Below the pieces are notes generated by a model. It searched no databases. It was not told where the DNA came from and saw only the letters and a program-made list of their open reading frames with translations. Made by a program: the position numbers and the translations under genes. A stretch of 64,000 nucleotides of DNA from an uncultured Opitutaceae bacterium (GTDB lineage Bacteria > Verrucomicrobiota > Verrucomicrobiia > Opitutales > Opitutaceae). Positions 1 through 9,277 of the stretch are shown here, in pieces. Where the stretch lies: the NCBI GenBank assembly GCA_903890485.1, contig CAITBM010000111.1:24806-88805 (forward strand), written 5' to 3'. The stretch's first letter is position 1; each line of letters begins with the position of its first letter.

Positions 1-1
1 G

Positions 2-493
2 AAGCCGATTGGATTTGTGTACGGGTTCATCGGCGCCTGCGGCCAGGGCCTGGGCGCAGCGCTCGTGAGCCGCAAGGGCGTCATGGTCGCCTCCGGCGCC
101 GGCGAAGCTGTATCCAACCTTACGTTTGGCCTGACCGCGGCCTACCATCGCCTCCTTGCGGGACTCATCTTCACGCTGGCCTGGTTTCTCCTGCTGCGGT
201 TCCTCAGGCGGCTTCCAGGGGGCCCGCCACCTGGCGCGACCTTGGGCCGCGCCCCGTGGCTCTGGACCCTTGCCAACGGGCTGGCCGGCCCCCTATTGGG
301 CGTCGGCTGTTACCAATGGGCCCTCACCACGACACCCAGCGGGATCGTGCTTCCGATCGTTGCCACCACCCCGCTCTTGTGCGTCCCGATCGCCTATTGG
401 CTCGAGGGGGACCGGGCCACGCGGCGCTCCATTGTGGGCGGCGTGGTCGCCGTGGCGGGGTGCGTCGCGCTGGGGCTGGTGACCCGGCACTAG
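2..493 (+). CDS. EamA/DMT-family transporter, 3' part only
   Basis: The reading frame is open from the window edge, so the true start lies upstream; the first in-frame GTG (position 17) sits inside the protein and is not a believable start. The visible part holds about five hydrophobic helices, a basic loop (RFLRRL), and the late signature of the drug/metabolite transporter superfamily (NGLAGPLLGVGCYQWAL, then TTPSGIVLPIVATTPL and a final AVAGCVALGL helix). These match the second EamA repeat. It would be an inner-membrane exporter or importer of small metabolites; the substrate cannot be read. It ends one base before the stop of the convergent gene at 495. Confidence 0.8.
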   Translation, partial: KPIGFVYGFIGACGQGLGAALVSRKGVMVASGAGEAVSNLTFGLTAAYHRLLAGLIFTLAWFLLLRFLRRLPGGPPPGATLGRAPWLWTLANGLAGPLLGVGCYQWALTTTPSGIVLPIVATTPLLCVPIAYWLEGDRATRRSIVGGVVAVAGCVALGLVTRH

Positions 494-494
494 G

Positions 495-2768
495 TTAGGG
501 GCCCACCTCGACCTGGAGGACGACGTCCTTGAATGTGTAGGGCACCGGGGCCTTGGGGTCGAAGCACACGAATCGCAGGCTCAGCTGGTGCGTCCCCTCC
601 CCGTCCAGAACCCAGGAATACCTCCCCTGCCACGAGCGGTGCTCCAAGGAGGTCGCTTCCAGTCGCGAGACCGGACGGACGGTCGTCAGGTCGGACACAT
701 CGATAAAATCGAGTGTCCCGTCTTCCGAATAGGCCCCGTAGGCGAGGGCCAGCGGGGCTCCTTTTGGGACCCGGGATGGGCTCGATGCCGAGACGAGGAA
801 TTTTCCCTCCCGCAAATCCAAAGTGAAAACCTGCTCCACCCTGCCCCGCGGGTTCTCCGCCAAAACGGTGAGGGGAAAGAGCCCGGGGGCGGCAGCGGCT
901 CCCTGGAGCCTCCCGGTTCGCGAATCGATCGAAACCCCATTGGGCAGTCCCTTTGCGGAGTACCTTACGGGGCTGTAGGCTGCCCCGATCCGCGCTTCCA
1001 GGGGCGAACCCACCGCCCAGAGCAGGGTATCAGGAGTGACCAAAACCGGGGCGCAAGGCGGCACGCTCGTGTCGCCCCCCGATTCTGCGGCTGAAAGCAT
1101 CCGGCCGAGGTCCAGCTTGCTCGGGTGCTTCCCGTCAGGGAAGCGACGCTCGTACACCGAGAGGGAAAACCCCAATACCCGGGTGTCGGCGACATGGAGG
1201 TGGGTGCCTTCGACGCTCGTCCTCAGTTTCGCAAGATCGAGCCGCATCTGCTCGTCGAAGGGCCACGCGCCCTTGGGCTGGGACATGATGAGGACAAAGT
1301 CGCTCTGGCCCATGAGCTCGAGGCCCCGCTCCAGGGGGATCGCAAGAAGCCCTGTCGGCATCATCTGCTCATAGTCGAGCATCCGCCCGTGGCGCTCATA
1401 CCCCTGGACCGCGAGGGCTCGGCCAAAGAGGCCGTCGCAAAACTGAGTTTGAGCTACCCGGGGGGTTTGCAGGCCGGCCTCCTCCGACCGGAAAAAGAGG
1501 TAGTCGGCGAGCGCGCCCAGGCGCCGGGAATCCTGGCGCAGGCTCGCCGTTGGACGGCTGGTCGCGACGTGCAACCCAAGGAGTCCGACCCCGAGCGCAA
1601 CGGCCGCCAGGGCAACGGTGGCGGACGCCCCCCTCCCCACCCGCGCGGCAGGCGCCCAGCAGGCAGCCACCACCAGAAGGATCGCGGGGCCAAGCAGCAC
1701 GCTCACCGTCTGCGTGGCCTTCGCGGGGTCAAGCCCGAGCACAAGGGCGGGTGCGACCAGGAAAACAAACGAGGTCCAAAAAACCCGGCGCCCCCGGTTA
1801 TCCTGGTCCGACTCCTCCCCCAGGTTCAGGCCTTGCGCGAGCACCCGGTACCCGGCGACGACGCCTGCGAAGAGCGCCACGGCCCCCAGGCCCAGATGGT
1901 AGCGCGTCAGCTCAGTGGACAGCCACGCGATCGAGCGCACGGCGCCCAGGTGCGCGTCGCGCAGGCCGCTTTCGGGACCCGCGATGTGTCCGCCCCAGTA
2001 GTAGGTGTAGAGCGTGAAACGATTGGACCAGAGGACGGGTCCCGAAATGAAGCCCGCAAGGAGTGCGGCTCCCAGGAGCCGCAGGGACCTGGGGAGACGC
2101 TCCGGCCCCAGCTGGATAGCGGCCAGGAGGACCAGAAGGATGAGGGCAAAATAGACCGCGCTTAGAAACCGGGTCAGCATCACGGCGCCGACGACCCATC
2201 CGAAGACCGCGCTCCAGCCCGTGGATCGGAATCCGTTGGTTGAAACGGCGGCGCAGAGGGCGATCCCGAAGCCACAGGCTGCCATCCAGTCCAGCCGGAA
2301 GTCCGCGGCCGACCCGGGTTGTCCCGACCAGGGGAATAGGACGGCGCATGCCAGGCCCACGGACACCCAGGCCAGTCCGAGCGGACCCCTCGCCTTCAGC
2401 ACGGCGAAAAAAAGCGCCGCCTGAAGCCCCAGGAACCCGACGATGTTGAAGTTCAGGAGGAGGACTCGGGTGAGTCTTGGGGTTCCAAGTCCAGCCAGGG
2501 CAATCAGGTTGTGCGCCACGCCCTGGGGCGCGGGCTCCGTGAGCGCGCGGACGATTCCCGGGCCCAAACCGTGCTCCAGGCCATACTCATACGTCCGGTA
2601 GGCCTGACCCAGGTATTGCACCTGGTCGAACCACCGGGGGTAAACCTCGGCGCAGGGGACCGAGACGGCCGCGTGGAGGACGAGGAACTCGGCGAGCAGC
2701 ACGGCGGATAGCGCCAGCGCCGGGAATAGCCCGCGGAGGTTTGTGAGGAATGGACGGGGTGGCGTCAC
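495..2768 (-). CDS. Large polytopic membrane protein with C-terminal putative-Ig domain
   Basis: About 757 residues. The N-terminal two thirds hold roughly ten hydrophobic helices with short loops, an architecture like that of membrane glycosyltransferases or polymer-associated proteins, but I see no clear catalytic motif. The last 200 residues are extracytoplasmic-looking: a stretch including YSAKGLPNGVSIDSRTGRLQG is the typical putative-Ig (He_PIG) pattern, followed by another beta-rich segment. The GTG at 2768 is chosen because it lies just before the first helix and has a GGTGGGA element 5 nt upstream; the open frame extends to 2843. It is followed on the same strand by nothing (convergent with the DMT gene). 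Function unknown. Confidence 0.6.
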   Translation of the reverse strand: MTPPRPFLTNLRGLFPALALSAVLLAEFLVLHAAVSVPCAEVYPRWFDQVQYLGQAYRTYEYGLEHGLGPGIVRALTEPAPQGVAHNLIALAGLGTPRLTRVLLLNFNIVGFLGLQAALFFAVLKARGPLGLAWVSVGLACAVLFPWSGQPGSAADFRLDWMAACGFGIALCAAVSTNGFRSTGWSAVFGWVVGAVMLTRFLSAVYFALILLVLLAAIQLGPERLPRSLRLLGAALLAGFISGPVLWSNRFTLYTYYWGGHIAGPESGLRDAHLGAVRSIAWLSTELTRYHLGLGAVALFAGVVAGYRVLAQGLNLGEESDQDNRGRRVFWTSFVFLVAPALVLGLDPAKATQTVSVLLGPAILLVVAACWAPAARVGRGASATVALAAVALGVGLLGLHVATSRPTASLRQDSRRLGALADYLFFRSEEAGLQTPRVAQTQFCDGLFGRALAVQGYERHGRMLDYEQMMPTGLLAIPLERGLELMGQSDFVLIMSQPKGAWPFDEQMRLDLAKLRTSVEGTHLHVADTRVLGFSLSVYERRFPDGKHPSKLDLGRMLSAAESGGDTSVPPCAPVLVTPDTLLWAVGSPLEARIGAAYSPVRYSAKGLPNGVSIDSRTGRLQGAAAAPGLFPLTVLAENPRGRVEQVFTLDLREGKFLVSASSPSRVPKGAPLALAYGAYSEDGTLDFIDVSDLTTVRPVSRLEATSLEHRSWQGRYSWVLDGEGTHQLSLRFVCFDPKAPVPYTFKDVVLQVEVGP

Positions 2769-2861
2769 CAAAGTCCCACCGTAGTAACTCCCTGCCGGAC
2801 TGCCATACGGATCGCGTTGGGGGGGGCGCCGTCCCGAGCACACCCGGACCCGGCCCTGGGG

Positions 2862-3650
2862 CTATTTGGAATCCTCGGTGCCGAGGGAACGCAGAAGGCC
2901 GAAGCCCACGTGCCCCTCCTGGAGCTTCTTCACAATGACCCCTCGGCTCTCCTGTCCGAAGAATTGCGACGCATATGAGGTCATCTCGGGGAGCGAATCG
3001 TTAAAGGCGTTCCGGTGCTCGCGGATGCTGTAGCGGGTGACCCAAAGGACTTTCCGCACCTTGTGGCGCCAGAGTTCCTGAAAATCATAGGCCACCAGGC
3101 CCACAAAGTAGCGGTTCGCCTCGATCTCATCCCGGAGCGAGAGCGGGTCATAGCGGGCCGGAGAGCGGTCGTCCTGGAAATTGATACCGAGCATCCGCGC
3201 ATTGCGGATGTCGTTAAGTCCCGATATTCCCCCGTTGGTGACCACGCTGCCCGTGGCGACTTGGGTCCTCATCCCGGGGCCTTCTGCCGAGCCGCTCGTT
3301 GTGCCCCAATAGACAACGATCAGGAGTTTTGTCGCCGCCGGGTCGCGGGCCTGCACAAAGTTCTGCGCCGACAGGGAGGCCGACAGTGTTCGAGCGATTG
3401 AAGAAAAACTCAGGGAATCGATCGACTTGTCGACCATCGCGATATCCCACTGCCCGCCATTTCCAAAGGCGTAGCTCTCCGGCGCATAGGAGCCGTCAGC
3501 CAACTGGGTCCGCGTGTACCCCGCGTAGGCGTGCGCCGAGACGATCGTGTAGCCCCGGGTCAAGGGCTTCTCCCCTGCGCGGAGCGGGGCTGCTACGGCC
3601 GACGCGAGGGCCAAGGCCAGGACCGAGAGGTGGGGCAGCCGCGCACTCAT
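2862..3650 (-). CDS. Secreted protein of unknown function
   Basis: About 262 residues from the ATG at 3650; an in-frame upstream start at 3677 would add nine residues before the signal peptide. The N-terminus (SVLALALASAVAAPLRA) is a clear Sec signal peptide. The rest is soluble and has no cysteine pair or enzyme motif I recognise. It contains a central LLIVVYWGTTSG strand and an ending LQEGHVGFGLLRSLG. It lies between the cytochrome-dehydrogenase gene and the large membrane protein, all on the minus strand, so it could share a transcript with the latter (about 90 nt apart). I do not recognise the family. Confidence 0.55.
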   Translation of the reverse strand: MSARLPHLSVLALALASAVAAPLRAGEKPLTRGYTIVSAHAYAGYTRTQLADGSYAPESYAFGNGGQWDIAMVDKSIDSLSFSSIARTLSASLSAQNFVQARDPAATKLLIVVYWGTTSGSAEGPGMRTQVATGSVVTNGGISGLNDIRNARMLGINFQDDRSPARYDPLSLRDEIEANRYFVGLVAYDFQELWRHKVRKVLWVTRYSIREHRNAFNDSLPEMTSYASQFFGQESRGVIVKKLQEGHVGFGLLRSLGTEDSK

Positions 3651-3704
3651 GACCCCCAAATGTGCGCCAATTCCCACGAAAACACAAGCTGCCGACGGGT
3701 CCGC

Positions 3705-5447
3705 CTAGGGCGCCCTGCCCGCGCCCCCGTACGAAACCCGCCACACCGTCCCGTTGGCGTCCTCCGTCACGATCAAGGCTCCGTCGTGGGCCACGGTGAC
3801 CCCGACCGGCCGGCCCCAGACGTGGTGATCGTCGACCACAAAGCCCGTGAGGAAATCCTCGTACTCGCCCGTGGGAACGCCGTCCTTGAACAGCACCCGG
3901 ATCACCTTGCTGCCCGTGCGCGTGCTCCGGTTCCATGAGCCGTGCTCAGCCGCAAAGAGGCTGCCGCGGTACTCGGCGGGAAACACCGACCCGCCCGTGG
4001 TCGCGGTGTAGAAGGTGATCTGGAGCGATGCCGAATGGGCCTGGAGCGGAACGTCGGGGTCGATCGTTATCCCCTTCAGGTCTGGCCTTTCCCCGGCGTG
4101 GCGGGGGTCCTCGTGGTTGCCCATGTAATACCACGGCCACCCGTAGAATCCGTTTTCGCGAACCCGGGAAATGTAATCGGGCACCAGGTCGTCTCCCAGG
4201 CCGTCCCGCTCGTTGGTCGAGGTCCAGAGGTCCCCGGTATTGGGGTCCACGGCAAGGCCCACGGGATTGCGGATGCCGGTCGCGTAGGGGCGCAGCGGCT
4301 CCTTCCCCATGGGATCGGTCACCAGCACGTTGGCCCGGTTCGCCTCGGCTCCCCAGATGGCCCCGACGCCGTGAGCCTCCTCCCAGTCCCAGATCTGATC
4401 AGGCGTCCTCGGCTTGAGGCCCTCGGCCACGTTGGAGCCCGATCCCACGGCGATGAACATCCGGCTTCCGTCCCGCGAAAACGCGACATCTCGGGTCGTG
4501 TGGCCGCCAGTGCTGCTCCTGGCGAGCACCGGGACCACCTTCTCGGCGGGGCCCCGCGCCTCGAGATCGCCGTTCTTGTAGGGGAAGCGGATCACGGAAT
4601 TAAGCACCCCGACGTAAACCCACTGTGGATCCGGCCCGGCAGGATAGAAGGAAATGCCGAAGGGGCCCTCCAGCCCCTTGGCAAAGACGCGATTCTCGGT
4701 GGGCGCGGAGGCTCCGTCCTCGGCCCTCAGGATCCGGATATCGCCAGCGTTCGTCTCGGCAATGAAGAGGTCCCCGTTCGGGGCGGTCCGGATCAGCCTG
4801 GGGCCTGTCAGTCCGGTGGCGAACGGAAGCACTGTGAATCCCGGGGGCACCGAGAGCGACGCGGTCGCCGGCCTGTCGACATTCTGCGGGCCGTTCGTCG
4901 CGGAACGGGAGGCGAATGGGGCCGGCAGCAGGCCGATGTTGACCCGGTGCACCTTGCCCGGGGAATCGTTCATCCAGTCCCCTGCGCTCTTCTGGCCGCT
5001 CGCCGAGAGGGCCGTCAGGACCGCCGTGTCCACCTTGGGGAGCGTCGCCAGGTAGGACACGAGGTCCGCGCGGTCGGCGGGCTGAGGGACCATCACCACC
5101 ATCGCCGTTCCCGGGACAAGGGCCTGCGGATTGGCGAGGAACCGCTCCAGGTTCGCCTGGTCCCAGACGACCTGCGAGGCGCGGATGGCCTTCGTGTACC
5201 CGAAGTACGGCACCGTCCCTGCCGTCCTGCCCACGACCCCCCCGAGGATGGGGCCCTGCCCCGCTGCGGCCTGGCTGTCCTCGCCCGTGGCGTGGCACAG
5301 CGCGCAGTTCTGCAGGAACAAGGCCTTGCCGTGCACGGGATCTCCCGGGGAGGAAACGCCCTGGGCCCGGGCGGGCACATCCCCTGGGCCCATGGCCATC
5401 AAAGCTGCAACCAGAAGGGGCAAGGCGGGGGCTTTACGTGGAATCAT
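3705..5447 (-). CDS. Cytochrome c / PQQ-type sugar dehydrogenase fusion (sorbosone dehydrogenase family)
   Basis: 580 residues with a signal peptide ending near ARAQG. Residues about 35-135 form a class I cytochrome c domain: the haem motif CALCH is at 48-52 and a methionine-rich GTAMVVM segment supplies the likely sixth ligand. Residues about 190-575 are a six-bladed propeller of the glucose/sorbosone dehydrogenase family, with repeated blocks such as NGDLFIAETNAGDIRIL, GIRNPVGLAVDPNTGDLW and FFAAEHGSWNR-like SLFAAEHGSWNRS. The likely role is periplasmic oxidation of a sugar or polyol with electrons passed through the fused haem to the respiratory chain. PQQ dependence is inferred from the family; no PQQ synthesis gene is in view. 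Confidence 0.8.
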   Translation of the reverse strand: MIPRKAPALPLLVAALMAMGPGDVPARAQGVSSPGDPVHGKALFLQNCALCHATGEDSQAAAGQGPILGGVVGRTAGTVPYFGYTKAIRASQVVWDQANLERFLANPQALVPGTAMVVMVPQPADRADLVSYLATLPKVDTAVLTALSASGQKSAGDWMNDSPGKVHRVNIGLLPAPFASRSATNGPQNVDRPATASLSVPPGFTVLPFATGLTGPRLIRTAPNGDLFIAETNAGDIRILRAEDGASAPTENRVFAKGLEGPFGISFYPAGPDPQWVYVGVLNSVIRFPYKNGDLEARGPAEKVVPVLARSSTGGHTTRDVAFSRDGSRMFIAVGSGSNVAEGLKPRTPDQIWDWEEAHGVGAIWGAEANRANVLVTDPMGKEPLRPYATGIRNPVGLAVDPNTGDLWTSTNERDGLGDDLVPDYISRVRENGFYGWPWYYMGNHEDPRHAGERPDLKGITIDPDVPLQAHSASLQITFYTATTGGSVFPAEYRGSLFAAEHGSWNRSTRTGSKVIRVLFKDGVPTGEYEDFLTGFVVDDHHVWGRPVGVTVAHDGALIVTEDANGTVWRVSYGGAGRAP

Positions 5448-5545
5448 GCGTCAAGGGTGTACGAGACTGGTATTTGGGAATTCGTCCAATTCTTTCGGAT
5501 AGGTCGACGACAAATCCGGGCCCGGTGCCGGACGCCGCGCCGGCG

Positions 5546-6529
5546 CTAAGGGTGCGAAAAACCCGAGGCCAGAATCCGCTGGAAGGTGACCGCGTCGATG
5601 TTGCCCCCCGTGTGGACAACGCCTGCAGGCTCCACCGCGCTCGCCCCGCGGTCCTTGATAAGTGCCGCAAGGCCGGCGCCCGCCGCCCCTTCGGCGACGT
5701 TGTGGGTATCGCTGAAATAGGCGCGCTGCGCCGCCTCAATCTCGTCGTCCGTGACGCGCACGATTCTCTCTACGCCCTGCAGGATATGCCGGAGCGCCTC
5801 GGCCACCGGGGTCGAGCACGCCATGCCGTCGGCTATCCGGGTGTCCGCGCGGTGGGTAACGACCTTCCTGGCGTCGAACGAAAGGGCGATCGCCGGCGCT
5901 CCGTCGGCTGCTACGCCGATGATCTTCGTGGGAAGCCCAACCGCGTCGCGGGCGGCGATCATGGCGCAGATGCCCGAGCCCATGCCGATCGGGACGTAGA
6001 CCCTGGCGAGGGCGGGCACAGCCCGGAGGAAGGCGAGCATCGAGACAGCGTTGCCGAGGACAAGGTCCCGGTGGTAGGAGGGCACCCAGTGGAGACGACG
6101 ACGCGCGGCAAGCTCCTTCGAATGGACGAGGGCCGCCTGGAAATCCTCACCATGCTCGATCAATTCGGCGCCCAGGGCGCGCATGGCCAAGTTCTTTTCG
6201 ACGCTGTTGCCGTGCGGAACGACGACCGTGGAGCTCAGGCCGTAGCGCCCGGCGGCGAACGCCACGGCCTGGCCAAAATTGCCCCTCGTTGCGGCGATGA
6301 CCCCGGCGACCGAGGGATCCACCAGACGCATGCGCCCGACGTAGGCCAAGGCGCCGCGGATCTTGAAGGACCCGATCGCCGTGTGGTTATCCTGCTTCAC
6401 CCAGACCGGCCCGCCCACCCGCTTGCTGAGGAGCGGCCAGTCAAATGCTGGAGTCGGCGGGACCACCGAGTCTATCTGGGGGGCTATGGTCTCGATCTCT
6501 TCCAGGGAAGGCAGCGGATCAGTGTCCAT
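5546..6529 (-). CDS. PLP-dependent threonine/serine dehydratase family protein
   Basis: About 327 residues of the fold-type II PLP family. The cofactor lysine lies in GSFKIRGA (Lys56 from the chosen start) and the glycine-rich phosphate loop is GMGSGICAM. Family members remove ammonia from threonine, serine or threo-3-hydroxyaspartate; the absence of a C-terminal ACT domain argues against feedback-regulated biosynthetic IlvA and for a catabolic type. I place the start at the ATG at 6529 (MDTDPLPSLEEIE), because the longer open frame to 6577 runs into the fucosidase relic and adds a cysteine/arginine-rich stretch unlike the family. The exact substrate is not determinable from sequence alone. 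Confidence 0.8.
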   Translation of the reverse strand: MDTDPLPSLEEIETIAPQIDSVVPPTPAFDWPLLSKRVGGPVWVKQDNHTAIGSFKIRGALAYVGRMRLVDPSVAGVIAATRGNFGQAVAFAAGRYGLSSTVVVPHGNSVEKNLAMRALGAELIEHGEDFQAALVHSKELAARRRLHWVPSYHRDLVLGNAVSMLAFLRAVPALARVYVPIGMGSGICAMIAARDAVGLPTKIIGVAADGAPAIALSFDARKVVTHRADTRIADGMACSTPVAEALRHILQGVERIVRVTDDEIEAAQRAYFSDTHNVAEGAAGAGLAALIKDRGASAVEPAGVVHTGGNIDAVTFQRILASGFSHP

Positions 6530-6566
6530 GAGGTAGGCCCAGAAGGTGCAGGGGCCGGGGCGCCTG

Positions 6567-6800
6567 TCAAAGCACACCCTCGATCTTAGGCACCTTCACG
6601 CCCGAGGTTTCCGGCAAGGAGGGGGCGGTCAGGCGAACCGTTAGACCCGTCCCGTCCTGGGCCCACCGCAGGGAAACGGAGCTCCCCATCACCGAAGCGG
6701 CGCGAACACTTCGGCCCTCGAGGGCAATGGAGCGCGAGGAAAGTGACTTTATCGTGACGGTCGCCGGGAGTCCCGCGGCAACGATCGCGATGGCGGCACG
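6567..6800 (-). pseudogene. C-terminal relic of a GH29-type alpha-L-fucosidase
   Basis: No complete gene occupies this stretch. In the minus frame ending at TGA (6567-6569) the translation reads AIVAAGLPATVTIKSL, then SVMGSSVSLRWAQDGTGLTV and LTAPSLPETSGVKVPKI. This is the pattern of the beta-sandwich C-terminus of GH29 alpha-L-fucosidases (a TIRSL strand, LGS..L.W....GL.V.LP, and a final KI). Upstream of about 6800 the frame stays open for a while but no longer resembles the family, and the catalytic barrel is absent. The relic abuts the 5' end of the GH78 gene, so the deletion or rearrangement that removed the fucosidase body probably also set the GH78 upstream region. Confidence 0.55.
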
Positions 6801-6808
6801 ATGTCTCG

Positions 6809-9277
6809 GTGGGCGAAGAAAGCTTGGCCTCTTCGGTGCCGTCCCTATTGTTCCCCGATCTGAACCCCTTTGTAAGAGCCCCGATTAGCCTGCTCGCCGC
6901 GACACTGGCTTTAACTGCGACGGGCCTCAGGTCGGAAGAGGCCCCACGTCTGGACCTCGTGCACACGGCTTGGCCGTCGTCATGGATAACTTGTCCCGGG
7001 GCCGTCGCGCGCAATCCCGGCGTTTATCACTTCAGGAAGCATATTCAGGTGCCCGGCAAGACCGAGCATTTCATCGTCCACGTCTCCGGGGACAACCGGT
7101 TCATCTTTTTCGTGAACGGACGGAGGGTTGGCGAGGGTCCAGCCCGCGGCGACTTGGACCACTGGCGCTACGAGACCTACGACCTGGGAGACGTCCTGCA
7201 TGCGGGCGACAACACGCTGGCCGCCACGGTTTGGAACTACGGCGCCTTGGCGCCTACGGCGCAGATGAGCGACCAGACCGGGTTCCTGGTCCAAGGAGAT
7301 TCAGCGGCAGAATCGGCCGCAGACACGGACGAGTCCTGGGAGGTCAAGGAGGAGAAGGGACAGGGATTCCTGGCGATAAATAGTGCAGACCTCCCCAATT
7401 ACTACGCCGCAAGCCCGGGGGAGTTCGTCGACGGAAGCCGGTACGACTGGGATTGGCAGCACTCGAAGGAAGGCTGGAGCCGCGCCATGACCGTGGGGAC
7501 GGGAGAGCCCGGCCGCTATCCCAAGGCAACGCCGGTCGGTACAGGTTCGGGCGTCAACCGCTGGCTCCTGGTCGAGGACAAGCTTCCCGCGATGACCCAC
7601 CGGGAAATCCCAACCGGGAAAATTGTGAGGGTCGAAGGGCTTCCGCCGGTGTCGGGCTTGCCGACCGTCATACCCGCCCACACCGATGCGCGAATCCTGA
7701 TCGACCGGGGCACGATGGCCACCGCCTATCCCGAGCTCGCGTTTAGCGGCGGAAAAGGCGCGTCGGTCGCGATCACCTATGCGGAGGCCCTTGTGGACAA
7801 GAAGGGGCAGAAGGGAAACCGCGGTGAAATCGTGGGGCGCTCAATCCTGGGCCTCACCGACACGCTCCTGGCCGATGGGGGAAACGGGCGGACCTGGACG
7901 TCCCTTTACTGGCGCACGTGGCGTTTCCAGGAGATCCGTGTAAAAACGTCCGACCAAGCCCTCACGCTGGACTCGTTGAGGGCTTTTTTCTCGGCCTACC
8001 CTTTCGTCGAGATGCGCTCCCACCTTTCGTCGAGCGACCCCTCCCTGCGCGACCTGTGGGAAATCGGCACCCGCACAGCCCGCCTCAATGCCCACGAGAC
8101 CTACATGGACTGCCCCTATTGGGAGCAGCTCCAGTACATCGGCGACACCCGCATCCAGGCCCTGATCTCCTACGTCGAGTTCGGGGACGACCGTCTGGCG
8201 CGGCAGGCCCTCGACGCCTATGACCAGTCCCGGATCTCCGAGGGACTTACGCAGAGCCGATACCCGAGCGCCCTGAACCAGGTCATCCCGACCTTCTCGC
8301 TCTACTGGATCGGCATGATCCACGACTCCTGGCTCTACAGACCGGACGACGGCTCACTCAAGCGGTGGGTACCGCACACGCGAAGCGCGATCAACTGGTA
8401 TGCGGAGCACGAGCGCCCGGACGGGCTTCTGGGGATCATGCCCTGGTGGAACTACGGGGACTGGACAAAGGATTTTGACTTTGGTGTCCCTCCCCAGGAT
8501 CCCGACGGGGGATCGGCGCTCCTCTCGCTCATCTACATGGCCGCGCTCCGAGACGCGGCGGACCTTGAGGCCTACCTCGGCAACGCGGCGCTCGCAGCCG
8601 ACGACCGCGCCCATGCGGCGCGGGTCGGTGCGGCGGTGGGAAAGCTCTGCTGGGATCCCGCGCTCGGGCTCCTGGCCGACACGCCTAGCCACGGGCATTT
8701 CAGCGAGGAAACCAATGCGATGGGGGTGCTTCTCGATGTGGTCCCCGCCGATGTCCAGGTCGGCGTCATGAACGCTGTCCTCAGCCACAAGCCAAACCAA
8801 GGGACCCTGCCTCCGGGCGGCGAGTTCTCCCCCGCCAGCATCTATTTCCGATTCTACGTCGCCCGGGCCCTCGACCACGCCGGTTTGGCGGACCGCTACC
8901 TGGAGACCCTCGGGCCCTGGAGGAAAATGATGACGCTCGGGCTCACGACCTGGGCGGAGACCGCAGAGCCGACGCGTTCAGACGATCATGCGTGGAGCGC
9001 CCATCCCAACTACGACCTCCTCACGCTGGTTGCCGGCATCGCTCCCGCCTCCCCGGGGTTTCGCACGGTGAGGGTATCCCCACACCCGGGCACTCTGACG
9101 TTGCTGGACGTGGCCATGCCCCATCCGCACGGCCAGATATCCCTCCACTACCAGGCATCGGGCGGAAACGCGGCGTTCGACGTCTCGCTTCCCCCCGGGG
9201 TCACGGGCACCTTCCTATGGAAAGGCGAGAGCTCCCCACTCGCGGCAGGTGCCAACCACCTCGAACTTAGGCGATAA
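6809..9277 (+). CDS. Secreted GH78-type alpha-L-rhamnosidase-like glycoside hydrolase
   Basis: About 822 residues from the GTG at 6809. A hydrophobic run (SLLAATLALTATGLRSEE) near residue 27-44 is a signal peptide preceded by an oddly long leader, so the true start may be a TTG at 6848. Residues about 60-150 are a galactose-binding-like domain (FFVNGRRVGEGP). The (alpha/alpha)6 barrel follows, with the family block MDCPYWEQLQYIGDTRIQ at 433-450 that carries candidate acidic catalytic residues. The C-terminal beta-sandwich ends in FLWKGESS. It likely trims rhamnose from plant or algal glycans in the periplasm or outside the cell. No Shine-Dalgarno is visible and the upstream DNA is a broken fucosidase gene. 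Its stop overlaps ndk by 11 bp. Confidence 0.82.
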   Translation: MGEESLASSVPSLLFPDLNPFVRAPISLLAATLALTATGLRSEEAPRLDLVHTAWPSSWITCPGAVARNPGVYHFRKHIQVPGKTEHFIVHVSGDNRFIFFVNGRRVGEGPARGDLDHWRYETYDLGDVLHAGDNTLAATVWNYGALAPTAQMSDQTGFLVQGDSAAESAADTDESWEVKEEKGQGFLAINSADLPNYYAASPGEFVDGSRYDWDWQHSKEGWSRAMTVGTGEPGRYPKATPVGTGSGVNRWLLVEDKLPAMTHREIPTGKIVRVEGLPPVSGLPTVIPAHTDARILIDRGTMATAYPELAFSGGKGASVAITYAEALVDKKGQKGNRGEIVGRSILGLTDTLLADGGNGRTWTSLYWRTWRFQEIRVKTSDQALTLDSLRAFFSAYPFVEMRSHLSSSDPSLRDLWEIGTRTARLNAHETYMDCPYWEQLQYIGDTRIQALISYVEFGDDRLARQALDAYDQSRISEGLTQSRYPSALNQVIPTFSLYWIGMIHDSWLYRPDDGSLKRWVPHTRSAINWYAEHERPDGLLGIMPWWNYGDWTKDFDFGVPPQDPDGGSALLSLIYMAALRDAADLEAYLGNAALAADDRAHAARVGAAVGKLCWDPALGLLADTPSHGHFSEETNAMGVLLDVVPADVQVGVMNAVLSHKPNQGTLPPGGEFSPASIYFRFYVARALDHAGLADRYLETLGPWRKMMTLGLTTWAETAEPTRSDDHAWSAHPNYDLLTLVAGIAPASPGFRTVRVSPHPGTLTLLDVAMPHPHGQISLHYQASGGNAAFDVSLPPGVTGTFLWKGESSPLAAGANHLELRR

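Noticed and set aside
1125..2165. A 346-codon plus-strand frame under the large membrane protein
   Set aside because: Antisense shadow with arginine/proline bias and no domain.
3942..5549. A 535-codon plus-strand frame antisense to the cytochrome-dehydrogenase gene
   Set aside because: Its residues are proline/arginine-rich with no domain, and the opposite strand holds a motif-complete enzyme.
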